NCBI GenBank assembly: GCA_015039465.1
Contig: MU130154.1
Coordinates: 372,001-436,000, forward strand
Length of the DNA: 64,000 bases
From: Phlegmacium glaucopus
Taxonomy: Eukaryota; Basidiomycota; Agaricomycetes; Agaricales; Cortinariaceae
Direction: 5' to 3'
The position numbers and the translations under genes were made by a program. The notes below the pieces were generated by a model. It saw only the letters and a program-made list of their open reading frames with translations, searched no databases and was not told the DNA's origin. Numbering within the stretch: the stretch's first letter is position 1; each line of letters opens with the position of its first letter. Positions 24,016 to 36,200 of the stretch are shown here, piece by piece.

Positions 24016-25341
24016 TTATTTGCCCCTTGCTTTAAGATCGGCTTGGGTCTGTTCAACCTCGTCTTGAACACGTTCAATGGATTTGAAATATTTGACGGTT
24101 TTCACATGTAATTCTAGACCGCGAGTTTGTCAAATAAGTGATGCTCATCGTAGGCATTAATACGACGTACCTGCGGTAGCATCTTCGTCCACGACAATAA
24201 GCGCCCAGGGATGTAGTTGGAGCGCAGAAAGCGTCCACTAAGAATGATATAAGTTCTGTATGGAGCTGAAAATAGCAGGATTATGCTCACAAGATGATTT
24301 ACGCCTTCCTCTAAAGAAAATATAGATGAAGCGTTATTTGAGGCAATGGTGTGGGCTTACGCTTACCGATAGCTTTACTGAGGGCGAGCGCCTTGCGGAG
24401 GCCAGTGACAACTACAACGACCTCCCTGCTGTCCAGAACAGTTGCCACGCCGACGGTTAGAGCCATCCGTGGAACAGCGGCTACGTCGTTGTTGAAGAAA
24501 CGGGCATTTGCAAGGATTGTATCATAAGCCAGTGTTTTAATCCTCGTTCTTGATGAAAGAGACGATCCTACGTAGCAAATGATAAGTTAGTAGGTACGTA
24601 TAGATCCAATGGTGATGCAGAACCAGGTTCCTAAGAAGAGAAAAAGGGCGTTCAATTCTTAGTCATGAGAAGCAATGGACTTGGACTACATTGAATGCGA
24701 TGTGACCATCCTCGCCAATCCCTCCAAGGAAAAGCTCGATTCCCCCGTAATCCTTGATACGCTTTTCATAGGCCTTACACTCAGCCACGAGGTCTTCGGC
24801 ATTGCCATCCAGAATATTGACTTGAGAAGCAGGAATGTCGACTATGAGACAACCAGTCAGCCCTGTATAAGGCAAAAAAAACTGACGACGTGCTATGGGA
24901 GAAAAATTCGCGAAACATGAAGGTATGATACGACTCAGAGTGGTCGCGGGGAAGCCCCACGTACTCATCCATGTTGAAGGTTACTACATTCTTGAAGCTG
25001 TAACATATACCTGAGACATGGAACCGGACTGAAGGATGCTCGACTCACGACAACGTCTGAGCCTTGACCTTAGCGATTAGTGCCTTGTAGGTTGGTATGG
25101 GAGAAGATCCCGTTGGAAGGCCAAGAACGAAAGGATTTTGAGGTGTAGGAGCGAATTCGTTGATTCTTCCGAAACTTCCCTTCAGTAGGTTGACAAATGA
25201 GAAGAATTTAGATGGACCTCTTGCAGATGTAATTCGCAACGTAGTCCCCGACTGTTTGTGGATCCTCGCGAATAATTAGGCCTATGAGATAGTATAAGGA
25301 GTCCAATAGCTCTGAACCTGAAACAGAAGACACGAACGCAT
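24016..25341 (-). CDS. Glucosamine-6-phosphate deaminase/isomerase
   Basis: The enzyme converts glucosamine-6-phosphate to fructose-6-phosphate and ammonia, the catabolic exit from amino-sugar metabolism (in fungi, chitin breakdown). The spliced start is [20 protein letters not shown], where the ATG-plus-one-base first exon (25341) joins across a 57-base intron. Family motifs follow: [58 protein letters not shown] and [20 protein letters not shown]. The catalytic Asp-His pair is in DGHIAFN (about 24690-24706). All of at least seven exons are open. The start lies 138 bases from the divergent Impact-family start. Confidence 0.93.
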
Positions 25342-25479
25342 ATTGTATGACTCTGGTACCAGATCACCGCAAAGATAGGTTTTATTTAAATAGATGCATG
25401 GAGCATGTGAGTAGACAAAGAACGGTAAGTATCATGAGTTCATTCGGCAACGTTTCCTTTCTTCTAATGTCATAATAGA

Positions 25480-26100
25480 ATGCTGCATTCAGTCGTCAAG
25501 CATGGCAGTCGAAGTGGTTGTCATTCCGTAGGATGCCGGCTTCACACCACGCGCATTGCTCTTGGTAAAAATAAAGAAAGAAAAGCAGATGGTTCGTGCA
25601 TAGATCACCACATTTCCGCCCTTCTGACTCGTTCTCGAACATCAGCCCATTGGGATCGCCCTATATATGTTTCTGACCGCATGACAGATCGTAGATCGGT
25701 CTTTCTAGCACATGCATCCATTCTGCCAACTTCCTCGGCATTGCCGACTTTCATTCGTTACCTTACCTCCCTCCCAACTCTAAAACGCGCCACGCATTGC
25801 ATGCACGCGTATCGTGTCATAGAAATTCGGTCCGATCTATCACGGATACTTCATGTAGGACAGCACGATGGCGGTGAGAAAGGAAGCGGTGAGCGCCTTT
25901 CTCGCCTTTTGGAGGCGTTGCGCTGCGAGAATGTCGTGGTGGTAGTGTCACGCTGGTATGGGGGTGTAAAACTGGGATCCGACCGCTGGAAAATGATATC
26001 GATGGTAGCAAAAGAAGCAATCCAAAGAGGAGCCTTCGTAAAGGAGAACGCTCCTGATACACCGGTATCTCATAATTTACGTTCTGGGAAGAGAAAATAG
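25480..26100 (+). CDS. Impact/YigZ-family (UPF0029) protein
   Basis: A single-exon protein of 206 residues. The conserved UPF0029 block is RPIYVSDRMTDRRSVFLAHAS, ATHCMHAYRV, then QHDGGEKGSGERLSRLLE and VVVVVSRWYGGVKLGSDRW. The domain is shared with Yih1/IMPACT, which restrain the kinase Gcn2. There is no N-terminal RWD domain, which Yih1 uses to bind Gcn1, so the Gcn2 role should not be assumed. The stop is 27 bases from the stop of the opposite-strand gene. Confidence 0.85.
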   Translation: MLHSVVKHGSRSGCHSVGCRLHTTRIALGKNKERKADGSCIDHHISALLTRSRTSAHWDRPIYVSDRMTDRRSVFLAHASILPTSSALPTFIRYLTSLPTLKRATHCMHAYRVIEIRSDLSRILHVGQHDGGEKGSGERLSRLLEALRCENVVVVVSRWYGGVKLGSDRWKMISMVAKEAIQRGAFVKENAPDTPVSHNLRSGKRK

Positions 26101-26127
26101 TCTATGCATACTACAGCTACGCCAAAA

Positions 26128-27575
26128 CTATTTCTCTCTATCAATCACGTTCGCCAACGCACTAAAGAAAGCTACTTCCAAACCGTCTGCCCCATAATTC
26201 GGCCAAGGGTTTCTGATACAATCTTTGACTTGCGACAGCGATGGTGGCCTTGAAAAAAGACCTAGCCATTGTTTCGGTGGTGGAAGACTAGGAACGGTAA
26301 GAGGCAGGTATATAGCATTAAAATGTGGTAAAACGAGTGGTAGCAATCGATCATGCATATAGACTATAGTGAAGGATGAATAAAACATATAATGCTCAGC
26401 CTTGTAATGAAACGTAGATAAAAATTACTCGCACCTTGTGCATTATAATAGAAACTCCATGGATCTATAAGCGCATTTCTATTGTTGACTTCCCAGAATT
26501 CACGAGATGATGAGATGCCTTCTGGCTGGCCAGCTTTCGTACAGGACGATTGAAGAAACCAACTTCCATGCCATATAAGAAGGCTATTTTGGATGCCAGG
26601 ATCCTCTCCAATTACACGTAGTGACCGTATGACAGAAGGTAAAAACCGAGAGATAGTTGCATGTAGTGCAGCATTGATCAGCCGAATTTCGAAAGAATCA
26701 GCCACGACCTCAGTGTCAAGATATGAAGGACTGTGCTTGTACCAAAGATCGTCGACAAAGGTCCAATTACCTGATCTATGTTTGCTATCGTAAGACCAAG
26801 CCGGAGCGGGCAAGGGTCCTCGATTCATGACGATAATATCGGCTTTGCGAGCTCGCCTTAACCAATAATTATTATGAGATCGCACTCCAGTCCTCGAGTC
26901 GATTACCGGAAGAATATAGGCAGGGTCATGCTGGTTATCAGAAGCATGGAGAGTTGTTGACAAGACATAGTGGAGAAGGGAAGATTTTGTTGAGGACAAC
27001 ATTAAGCTGCTCGGTATTTTCTTCTTACGGCCAACGAGCATATCCAAGTCAACTTCACTTCCGTTTACTGGAGAGCGGCAGATATGATGGAATACACAGT
27101 ACGCCTGACCCAAGCAATTGTGAGGTCGACCTTCATAATTTTCCAGTGAGTTGAGCCAAAGAGAATGAAGATAATACGTCGTCTCGGGACCGACAAAGAT
27201 TATTTTTTTGCCTGCAAGGAGAGTGCAGATACGTATTGAGAAATTGGCAGGGATTCTCCAAGTAGAAAAGCAGTCCTGGCGGGGAAAAAAGACTGGCTGA
27301 TTTGAGCGCAAATGCCACTGTCCTCCGTGAAGTGAGCAGGAGAGAGATGTTTGGTGAGCCAAGAGTTTTGTTAAATCGACTTTTGGAATCGTTCTACCGA
27401 AAAGATCACCAGAGAAAATGAGAGTCAAAGCGGTCTCCTCCAGAACTTTGTCAACGATTCCTTTAATTAGTAACCTAGACTCGGAGTCGCCTATAGGGAA
27501 TAAGAACGAAGGCTGGCGCGTAATGTAGAGGAAAAGAATCAAGGAGGCCCAGAGAGAGAGTCGGGACAACTTCAT
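26128..27575 (-). CDS. Putative type II membrane protein, possibly PC-esterase/Cas1-like
   Basis: The protein starts with a signal-anchor (LSLWASLILFLYITRQPSF). It continues with a lumenal-looking domain: GKKIIFVGPETTYYLHSLWL, a stretch with paired cysteines (NCLGQAYCVFHHIC), DIIVMNRGPLPAPAW, and a C-terminal DCIRNPWPNYG after one intron near 26388-26430. The order of these blocks resembles the PC-esterase family (plant PMR5/TBL and fungal Cas1), acting on polysaccharides in the secretory pathway. The usual catalytic GDS is replaced by GPE, so this is a tentative family link. It is divergent from the sterol esterase with only 57 bases between start codons. Confidence 0.6.
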
Positions 27576-27632
27576 GTGTAGTAACAGAAATTAATTGTAA
27601 TTACATAAGCCACCTCTTCTCTCCTCTCTCAG
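27576..27632. promoter_or_regulatory. Shared 57-base divergent promoter region
   Basis: Only 57 bases separate the start codons of the PC-esterase-like gene (minus) and the sterol esterase gene (plus). A pyrimidine-rich tract (CTCTTCTCTCCTCTCTCAG) abuts the plus-strand ATG. Transcription start sites probably lie inside or close to the opposite gene's leader. Confidence 0.55.
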
Positions 27633-29188
27633 ATGCCCCACTTCCCGCTTATTGGAAGGCTTTCATTTCGTGAATATGCCGCTGTAGTTTTTGGCTTCAG
27701 CTTTCTTGCTTTAGAATCTATTTTGCATATAATAATCCTCTTCCTGCCAAAACCAGTCATTGATTGGTTCTATCGTCGCTCTCAAGCCTTATTCCACTTC
27801 ATCGTCGGCAGTCAAGTACAAGATCTCTCCGAAGAAAAAAAGGCAACCGAACGTATATTAAATGCCAGGGACTTCGGAGAATTATCCAGTATTTTTGGAT
27901 ACATTCATGAAGAACATGTTGTTTTAACCAAGGACGGTTATCTTCTGGGACTTCATCGTCTACCTTCCAGGAAGGGACAGCAGAAGCGTAATCCTGGAAG
28001 CAGCACGGGAAAGCCTGTTGTATACCTCCATCATGGTCTCCTCATGAACAGTGAGGTCTGGGTATGCTTGACAGACGCAGCTCGCGCTCTTCCGTTTGTT
28101 CTAGTAGAGCAGGGTTATGACGTATGGTTTGGGAATAATAGGTACGCCAGATTACTCCAAACTTCAGACAGGGCTTGGATGTAATTATATTTAGGGGAAA
28201 TAAGTATTCAAAAAAATCAATACATCATGGACCTAACTCTTCCAAGTTTTGGGATTACAGGTTACGGTCGTTCATCTATCATATGTTGCGCTTTTACTAA
28301 ACTCCATCATTAGCATCGACGATTTCGCATGGCATGACATTCCAGATTCCATAAACCATATTCTCCGAGTCACTAAATCAAAAAAGTTGAGCTACATTGG
28401 CTTCAGCCAAGGAACTGCCCAAGCGTTTGCTGCCTTGAGCATACACCCAGAGTTAAACGAAAAAGTTAATGTTTTTATTGCTTTGGCGCCAGCCATGAGT
28501 CCCCCAGGGCTCTCTGCACCCATCGTTGATGCACTTATGAAGGCTTCGTGAGTAGTTTCGTAACAGTCAGGTATTCTGTCTGATGTATACATTCAGACCT
28601 ACCCTTTTATTCCTCTTCTTTGGCCGGAAATCAATTCTATCATCATCCACTATGTGGCAATCCATACTCTACCCACCAATATTTGCCAAGTTTATTGATA
28701 AATCTCTTGTCTGGCTATTCGATTGGCATAGTAATAACATCTCTACCAACCAGAAGATCGCAGCATACGCACACCTCTATTCGTTTGCCTCCGTCAAGTC
28801 GGTGGTCCACTGGTTCCAGATCATGAGGAATGCCGCATTTCAGATGTATGACGATGACGTCCTTTCCCCCATCAGCCTCACCTCTGTCAGCTCTTATCGG
28901 CCAGCACGTTTTCCGACGCGCAATATCGTCACTCCCATCGTCCTTCTCTATGGCGATAAAGATAGTTTGGTACATATTGAAACAATGTTAGCCCAACTCC
29001 CAGAGCACACTATTGCCAAAGCTCTGCACACTTATGAACATTTAGACATCCTTTGGGGAAAGGATGTTCACAAAGATGTCATCCCGGAGGTTTTACGAGC
29101 ACTAGAATTTTATTACCCCAAAGATGAACTTGGAGAGCGTTTGACCTGTGATGATATTACGAATACCACGATGAATCCTTGTATATAA
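27633..29188 (+). CDS. Sterol esterase / acid lipase (Tgl1/Yeh type)
   Basis: This alpha/beta hydrolase releases sterol and fatty acid from steryl esters, usually at lipid droplets. An N-terminal hydrophobic hairpin (FGFSFLALESILHIIILFLPK) would insert into the droplet or membrane. The domain shows YIHEEHVVLTKDGYLLGLHR, VYLHHGLLMNSEVWV with the oxyanion HHGL, GYDVWFGNNRG, WDYSIDDFAWHDIP, and the nucleophile elbow GFSQGTAQ (28399-28422). Asp is in LLYGDKDSLV and His in TYEHLDILWG. Several short introns interrupt it; all exons are open. Its stop is 43 bases from the stop of the PXR1-like gene. Confidence 0.92.
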
Positions 29189-29231
29189 TTATTTTTATAA
29201 ATTGTAATGGTACTTGGTGGAATATTACTTA

Positions 29232-30723
29232 CTACGATACATGCACTCGTGTGTGCTCTGAATCGTCCCGGCTGGACTTAGACCCCTTTTTTTCCGTCTG
29301 CGGTTTCTCAACACATGCGTCATCCACTGGAGTATCTGTGTGGGGAGACGTAACCAACACTTGCACTTTCTTTGCCTTCCGTTGTTTTTTCTCCTGCATT
29401 TTCAATTCTTTCAGGTCATTGTCAGAATCTTGAGGCTGGACAGGATCTTTTTTCCCCTTATCCAGCTTTCTCTTCCTTTTTCTCTCTTTACGTTCATCCT
29501 TATCCTCACAAGCGCCGCCGTCCTTCTGGGCCATTTCTTCGTCTTTCACCTTCCTCCTCTTTTTCTTCTGATCCTTTGTCTGGGTATCGGACGTAGCATC
29601 TATTTTGGGTATTGTTGCTGGATCCTTTAGCGTCTTTTCAATGGCCAAAGATGATGAAAAAAATGCAGAATTTGTCGATAAACCGATGCTCTGGGTCTCT
29701 TCGCCAGTTGCTGTTGGATTTTCGAGTCGAGCTCGAGATCCAAGACCCATTCGTGGTGTGTCGTATGAATCGTCGGAATCTCTTGGGGTGGTGGAAGTAG
29801 AAACTATGGCGCTTGAAGAACGCGCATTGAGCTTTTCTTTAAAGTAATCGGCAACGCTTTTCGTCGAAGTTGTGATCGAATTTTCGATCTCAACGTCATC
29901 CGTGAGGGATGTCAGTTTGCCCCGCAGTTGTTCTGACTGCTCACTAGAGTTGATACCGGAAGAAGAGCGTGATGGAATTGGCGCAATGCCTAGAATCTCG
30001 GAGATGTGTGCTGCCGACTTTGATGAGATGTTTTTAGCGTTGATTGCACGGGCTCTGTGACTAAAGTGATAATCAGCATATACAAGGGTGCAAAAGAAAG
30101 AATTTCACTTGCGCTCTATGGCGTGGAATTATGGCAGCCTTTTTCACTGCGACAACGGTCGTTTCTATTTTCTCGGGTTGGATGGTCGCGGACTCGGCAT
30201 TGGATGATGATTGACCTTCGTCGTCGGTTTTCGTATCTGTTTTTCTTTTCTTACGTTTAGTTTTGGATTCGCCATCTTTATGTTTTCTTTTCTTCTCGGT
30301 GGTGCAGGCATCGGGGTTCGCTTGGTTAGTTTGTTCTTCCTTCTCCTTTCCACTCCCCGAAGTCTGGATCCTCTCGGCAGCGGGCGCGTCGTTGAGCCGC
30401 TGTAGCAAGAGTTCAAAGTCTTTATTTTGTTTCCAAGCAATGCCGTCGGGGTCTTTCTGTTGAGCTGCACCAATGCCAAGTAGATCAAGCTTATGAGAAA
30501 CCTTGATATGAGACGTTCGTCCTTCTCCAGAGACGCCGAGTCCCGTCGAACCGTCCCAGCCGAATTTCGCAAGGTAGTTTGAGCCAAATCTTGCAGCGTC
30601 TGAAGATTGAATAGTCTATAAGCAAGAAGATTAGGTCCAGAAGAACACTTTACCATCTGCCCAGCAGAGGTTTCTTGGATCATCTGGGATCCGTTGTTTT
30701 GTTTTCCTTCCAGAGAGCCCCAT
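29232..30723 (-). CDS. PXR1: PinX1/Pxr1-like G-patch protein
   Basis: Pxr1 is a nucleolar G-patch cofactor of the helicase Prp43 in pre-rRNA and snoRNA maturation, and its human relative PinX1 also restrains telomerase. The start MGLSGRKTKQRIPDDPRN is diagnostic. The G-patch follows: FGSNYLAKFGWDGSTGLGVSG, then HKLDLLGIGAA. The rest is a long Lys/Glu-rich tail (KKRKHKDG, KERKRKRKLDKGKK), expected for nucleolar localisation, with an internal block AINAKNISSKSAAHISEILG. Three or more exons. Confidence 0.9.
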
Positions 30724-30867
30724 GTAGAATAAAAAAGTTCTCGTTCGATGTATATGTAAGTGACGATGAAAAGCTTAGTAATCGAATACATGATGAATAT
30801 ACATTTCAAGAATACACGAATATCAGTGAAATTCCCAATAAATACCGAACACTCCAAGTCTCTCATA

Positions 30868-32944
30868 TTACATATCGCTGCACCAGATTTCTAATTTTCC
30901 TTCAGCCTTTCCTTTGGCACTGTCGCGAGCAGTTTCGATAGCGAGCTCATAGTCGGATTCATCGCGGAGGGATACTCTACCGCCATCTTCGTCCTTGAAT
31001 TTGAGGGCAAGGCCGTTGGTTTCTTTGTAGAACTTCGCCACGACTTTGTCCATGAACTCTGAGAACGGTGTATCTGGAGTCAAAGTCATGCCCCGAACGT
31101 CATCCTCGTAGTGAAGCTAACCAAAAAATATCAAAAAAATCATTCACCAAATATAAAGGAGAGAGGCTACAAACTTTGACACGGATCAAGCTAAGTTCAA
31201 TTGGTCCGTCATCGTACTCCCCGCTGCCGTATCCTTCTTCCTCATCTTCGTAGGCATTCTGAACTCGGCTGGCACGAGGATTGCCACGCCTTGTGCTCTT
31301 CCTACTCATCAATTTGCCACTATATGAGCTTGGGGCATACTGATTGGGTGCGCTACTAGTACGTGAACCAGACCGGGGAGCGGAGTTTGATCGGACCCAG
31401 GCGTCGACCTTACCGGGTGGTGAGGTGGCGTCTTCCTGGCCATAAGAATCCAAATAATCATCATAAATCTCCGACATTCGCGTTCCAGCCTCTGTCATGA
31501 AGGTAACATTAATGTATTTTGTTAAATTTTAAATGCGTACCTTTCGCAGGAGCTACAGGAGGCGGAGCATTGTTTGGAGTGGCACCGGGCCTACGTATAC
31601 TCGAGCCTCTAGCCTGACTTTGACCGCCGATAAATGCATTTGGTGAAGGACGGGCAGTAGTAATTTGGGTGTTATTCCTCGTCACGCCAGCGCTCTTGGG
31701 TGGTGCCATTCTGTTCGATTGGAGTCTTTCGGTACCAGAATCCTGTGTGTTCGAAGGGGTATATGATGATTTGGACCGTTCAAATCCAGCTGACTTTGGT
31801 ATGTCAGTCGGCTCTATGTCGTCTCTGAGTTAATCCAGTACTCCAATAAAAATATGAACACATACTGAAAGGCGACTTTACAGGAGGAACGGTCGCACTC
31901 CGAAGAAGATTAGTGGAGGGATTAGTATCCAACAAATCTGGACGATCTAGTAACAATCCCGCAGGCGACATGCCTTTCTTGAGACGGGTAGCACCAGAGA
32001 ACGCTGTGCCATCGTCATTGGGATCGCTCGATGCAACCAGTTTCTAATCGATAGTCAATCATTGCTACAGACAGCTGTTTCAGAAACTCACAGCCTTGCC
32101 CATGTAATCACGGGCAACCGAGTTTTTGAGCTTCTTTTCAGAGGGCCGGTAAAGGGTTCCTATGGGCTACCCGAACATCAATCAGCAACGACAGAGACAA
32201 AAGATGAGTTGCACTAACAATACTAAACACGGTATAACCCTCCCCGCCGTCTTTAATTGCATCGTCGATTACATTATGGTCTTCCGTAGCCTTTTCACGT
32301 TTAGCCTCCTCCATATCGGCCAGACCTTCTTGCAAGCGATCCAAGTATATTTGTGAAAGACCTTTGTTGAATAGCACCTCTGCAGAGTAGAGGCGAAATT
32401 TGAGTCCAAGTTGCTCGTAGTTTCTGATTAGATTGGTCAGTGGGTGAGCCATGACGATACAGAAGTCAATGTATACACACATGTCTTGATTTCCTCTCAA
32501 GTATAGCAGCGCTTCATCGAAGTCTTTGAGAGCCAAATCGTAACGTTCAAGAAGGAAATTCGAAACTCCACATTGGAAGTATCTGCCAGAATAACGATTC
32601 TTAGCTCCGATGAACGTTAATTGTGGTCAGTGGCCAGTGCCTGATAACCATCTACCAACGATGAAAGAGACTCACGCAACAGCCAGATATTGATCCAAAT
32701 TAGTTGCTTCAATAAAGCGTTCGACTGCTGCTTCGTGTTCTCCTAGAGTCGCATAGATCAAACCCATATTGGTGAGGATTTTTGAAGAATCGGCAATACG
32801 CTGAAGTACATGGTCAATTGGAAACATCGACGCCATCATATCCAGGTGACGCACAGAAAAAAGCTCCAGTGAATTCTCAAAGTCTTCTTCGTCGTAAGCT
32901 TTGAGGGCCGCCGCCCACGTTTCCAGTTCTGCTTTAAGTGACAT
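30868..32944 (-). CDS. noxR: NADPH oxidase regulator NoxR (p67phox-like, TPR + PB1)
   Basis: NoxR activates fungal NADPH oxidases with Rac and thereby controls hyphal growth and development. The N-terminus carries TPR motifs (LETWAAALKAYDEEDFENS, ILTNMGLIYATLGEHEAAV, YDLALKDFDEALLYLRGN, LFNKGLSQIYLDRLQEGL). A disordered Ser/Pro-rich middle follows (31500-32050). The C-terminus is a PB1-like domain: LIRVKLHYEDDVRGMTL, FSEFMDKVVAKFY and LKFKDEDGGRVSLRDESDYE. I see no SH3 domain, as expected for fungal NoxR. At least six exons, all in frame. Confidence 0.9.
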
Positions 32945-33259
32945 GACAGGCGTTCCTGACGCGAATGGTGATTAGAAAAGAGGTAGAAGGTATAGGAGAT
33001 GAAGACAAATAGCAAAAAGGAGACAGAATAAAAGAAAGGAAAAGAGATAAGGACCTTTAAGATGTTGTTTGTATGAGTAAGTACTATAGCAAAGGACTAG
33101 TATCCGTTATCAATCGAGTCACTGTAACAACCGATCACGCTCACGCCTTATATAACCAAGGAAACCTTTCACAAGGTAAAAAGATTAAGTATCTTTGACG
33201 GTTGGTAAGATATTTGCATGCATGTACTATAAATTACATTGTCCCTGAAAGTCAAAGAT

Positions 33260-36200
33260 CTAGTAACCAGATGGTCGGGCACTCGTTTTTGATGTGTCAT
33301 AAGCTCTGATGATCTTGGCCTGATCCTGTTTGCCATTCTCTGTCTGACTAAAGGCGAAGCCGCGGTTCCGTCGCATACGCTGAGTTGCACGAACTTTCTT
33401 GATAGCTTTCTGGAATCTGGAGAGACGCTCATAAAAAATTTAAGTCAAAAATAATAATAACAAAGACACATACTGTTCTTGTCTAGGCCTATAGTCAGGT
33501 ATATTGTATTTTTGCAACTCTTGCGCAATGTGGTAAGACGACGGCATGTAAGTTCGCCGATAACTATGAACATTAAGAATTTGTTTCACTCAATTTATGA
33601 AACATGGAAGGAAGCTCACTATTTCCAAACGAAATCGCGCACGAGACAGAAAATCGGGACCAGAATGAGCATGAAGTAGAAAACACTATTGGCCCAAAGT
33701 CGAGGGACGATGCCTGCATATTCAGTGGAAAATCCAATAGCGGGAGCAACGATAGCGTAAAGAGGCAAAAACAACATCGTAAAAACGAATGATCCGGGAA
33801 TCGCTGAAAGTATCAATCAGTTTCTGATTGGCTTTGCTTTCGAGAAATACTTACCAGCAACCGTGTACTTGGTCCACAAACTGAAACGAACATATGCGTC
33901 AGCGCTGATTATCGAGAAGCAAAAGCAAAAATATACTCACTCGGAAATAAGGGCAGCCTTGCCGAGGACAGTCAAAAGCACAGCTAGATACAACGTTGTG
34001 CCCCAAAACCAATGTCCGGAATCTAAGCCGTTGGCTAGCCTAAGATCACCCCAAAAAAGGATGATAGAAAATCCATACAATATCTTGGACAAAGCATCAG
34101 CAATAGTATGTAGTATACAGATAAAGACAGACCAGGCTATGATACAACGCATTAGCAATCCAGAGCCAAAAGGCTGTTTTGGTGAAAAATTCATTTTTCT
34201 GGCCAAGTATATAGAGCTGAGGGTATCGATCCAAAATTCTTGCGGAGACAAATTGATCAAAGATACCAATTACAAGCGGTGGAAGGACAGTGAACACGAC
34301 ATTATACATTGACAAGGTCCATGATTCATAGGCAATCTGGCCGGAGAAGTTGTTGAAGAACGAGTACTGCTCAATGAATTAGTTTTGGGCCGGCTATGAA
34401 TGGAAAGCATTTCGAACCCAGAACTGTGTCATGTACAACACAATATTTTTGTAAAAGGAATCTTGAAGAAAAAGGTTAAATTACGAGAAATTTTATACAA
34501 AGTCATGCAATGAGCTTACAAAGAATTAGTTTCGAAAGCCGTCTATAACTCCAAGCCCCATGAACAAGTAAGAGCTTTTTGAGGAATCGGAATTGCGAGA
34601 TGGCAACATCAGCTGAACGCGCGGCTTGTAAACCCTACGACGTTCTGGATTATTTTGTGAGCGCGAGCATTAAAAACAAATATATACCTCAACGCCAGAA
34701 ATCCCAACACCCACATGAGCAGCTTGGATCATGCTGACGTCATTAGCACCATCCCCAATTGCGAGAAGTATGGCTTTTTGGTTTTTCTTTACCAACTTCA
34801 CCACCAACGCCTTTTGCAGGGGAGATACGCGACCTATCATATGGACAGTATAAGGTGCAGCATATATTTGGACAAAAGTCAGACTTACAGCAGATCACAG
34901 CTTTGCACATGATAGCCAACTCTAAAAACGTTTTTGACAGATCTTTCTCCAGAGCGAAACCAAGACTCTTCCCATCTACAGCAACGAAAGTCAACAAAAT
35001 AAACGCAGAATATCATAAGCAGGAGGCGTACCAATTACCAAGGCAAGGTCTTCGAGCTCTCCAGTACTGCGCTGATTCTTGATAGCAGACAAACGTTTCG
35101 TCAGGAAGTCCTGGGTGTCGTGAGCATTTTCTTCATTCACGATAACCTTGAGAAGAAAATGAGTAAAAATGAGTCCTGACAGACGAGGATTTCGAATACC
35201 AGATTCATAGATTCGGAAATCAGTCGACATGACATTCCGATGTTGATGGCTGTCTCTTGTCTATCACCAGTTAGAACCCACACCTGTGGTGAATGTCGAG
35301 TGAATTTATGGGGTAATTAAATAAGAGTTCTAGTACCTTGATACCAGCCATCTGCAAAGTATGGATAGTGTCCGGTACACCCTCTTGCAATTTGTCTTCA
35401 ATTGCAGTGGCCCCTAGCAGGAAGAGGTCCTTCTCGATCAGTTCCGCAGCTTCATCCAAAGCTTCTCCTCGACCATTGATGGTTGCAGCAGCTTGATTAT
35501 AGATGGCAGCCCATTGCTGATATTCCTGTTCAGGAATATCACGAAATGCCAGACATAGAGTCCGTAGTCCTTCAGTTGCGTAGTCCTGGACAATCTTAAG
35601 TGAAAGACAACAAAACGCAGGAGTCGAGGACTAACTTCTAGATGTGCGAGAGTAGCCTCAGTGTACAGTTGATTCTTGCTAAGCCTTTCGAGAATAACAG
35701 TATCAGCACCCTTTGTGTAAATCTTGATTTTGCCTTCTGCAGTTCTGATTATCGTGGACATCCGTTTCCGTGTTGAATTGAATTCGCAGACATTCAGGAT
35801 TTGAAACTCTTGTGATTGTCCCTGGACATTCACAAAGACCGATTTTGGTTTCCGCGTCTGCATGGTACGGTATCAGATCGAAATTCGAGATCAGAAACTT
35901 CAGCTTACATGAAATTGATAGCCCAAGAGTTCAGCACCGGCCACTAAAGCTGCCTCGTCGGGACTGCTGGCTTGATACACCATTTTCCCCTCCTGGATCT
36001 CAGGAATCACCGTGTGACAGACAGACAGCAGCGTTAAGAATTCTCTGAGAACTTCAAAATCCATGTAGCCCGCAGTGGATGTTGAAGGGATATCCACGAA
36101 AGGATTACTGACAGAAGTCAGCTTCTGTTGCAATTCTGTAAATGTCTTCCATCCCCCTTTGCCGTCCTCAGTGTCTCTCTTAGCCTCGTCGACGACCTCT

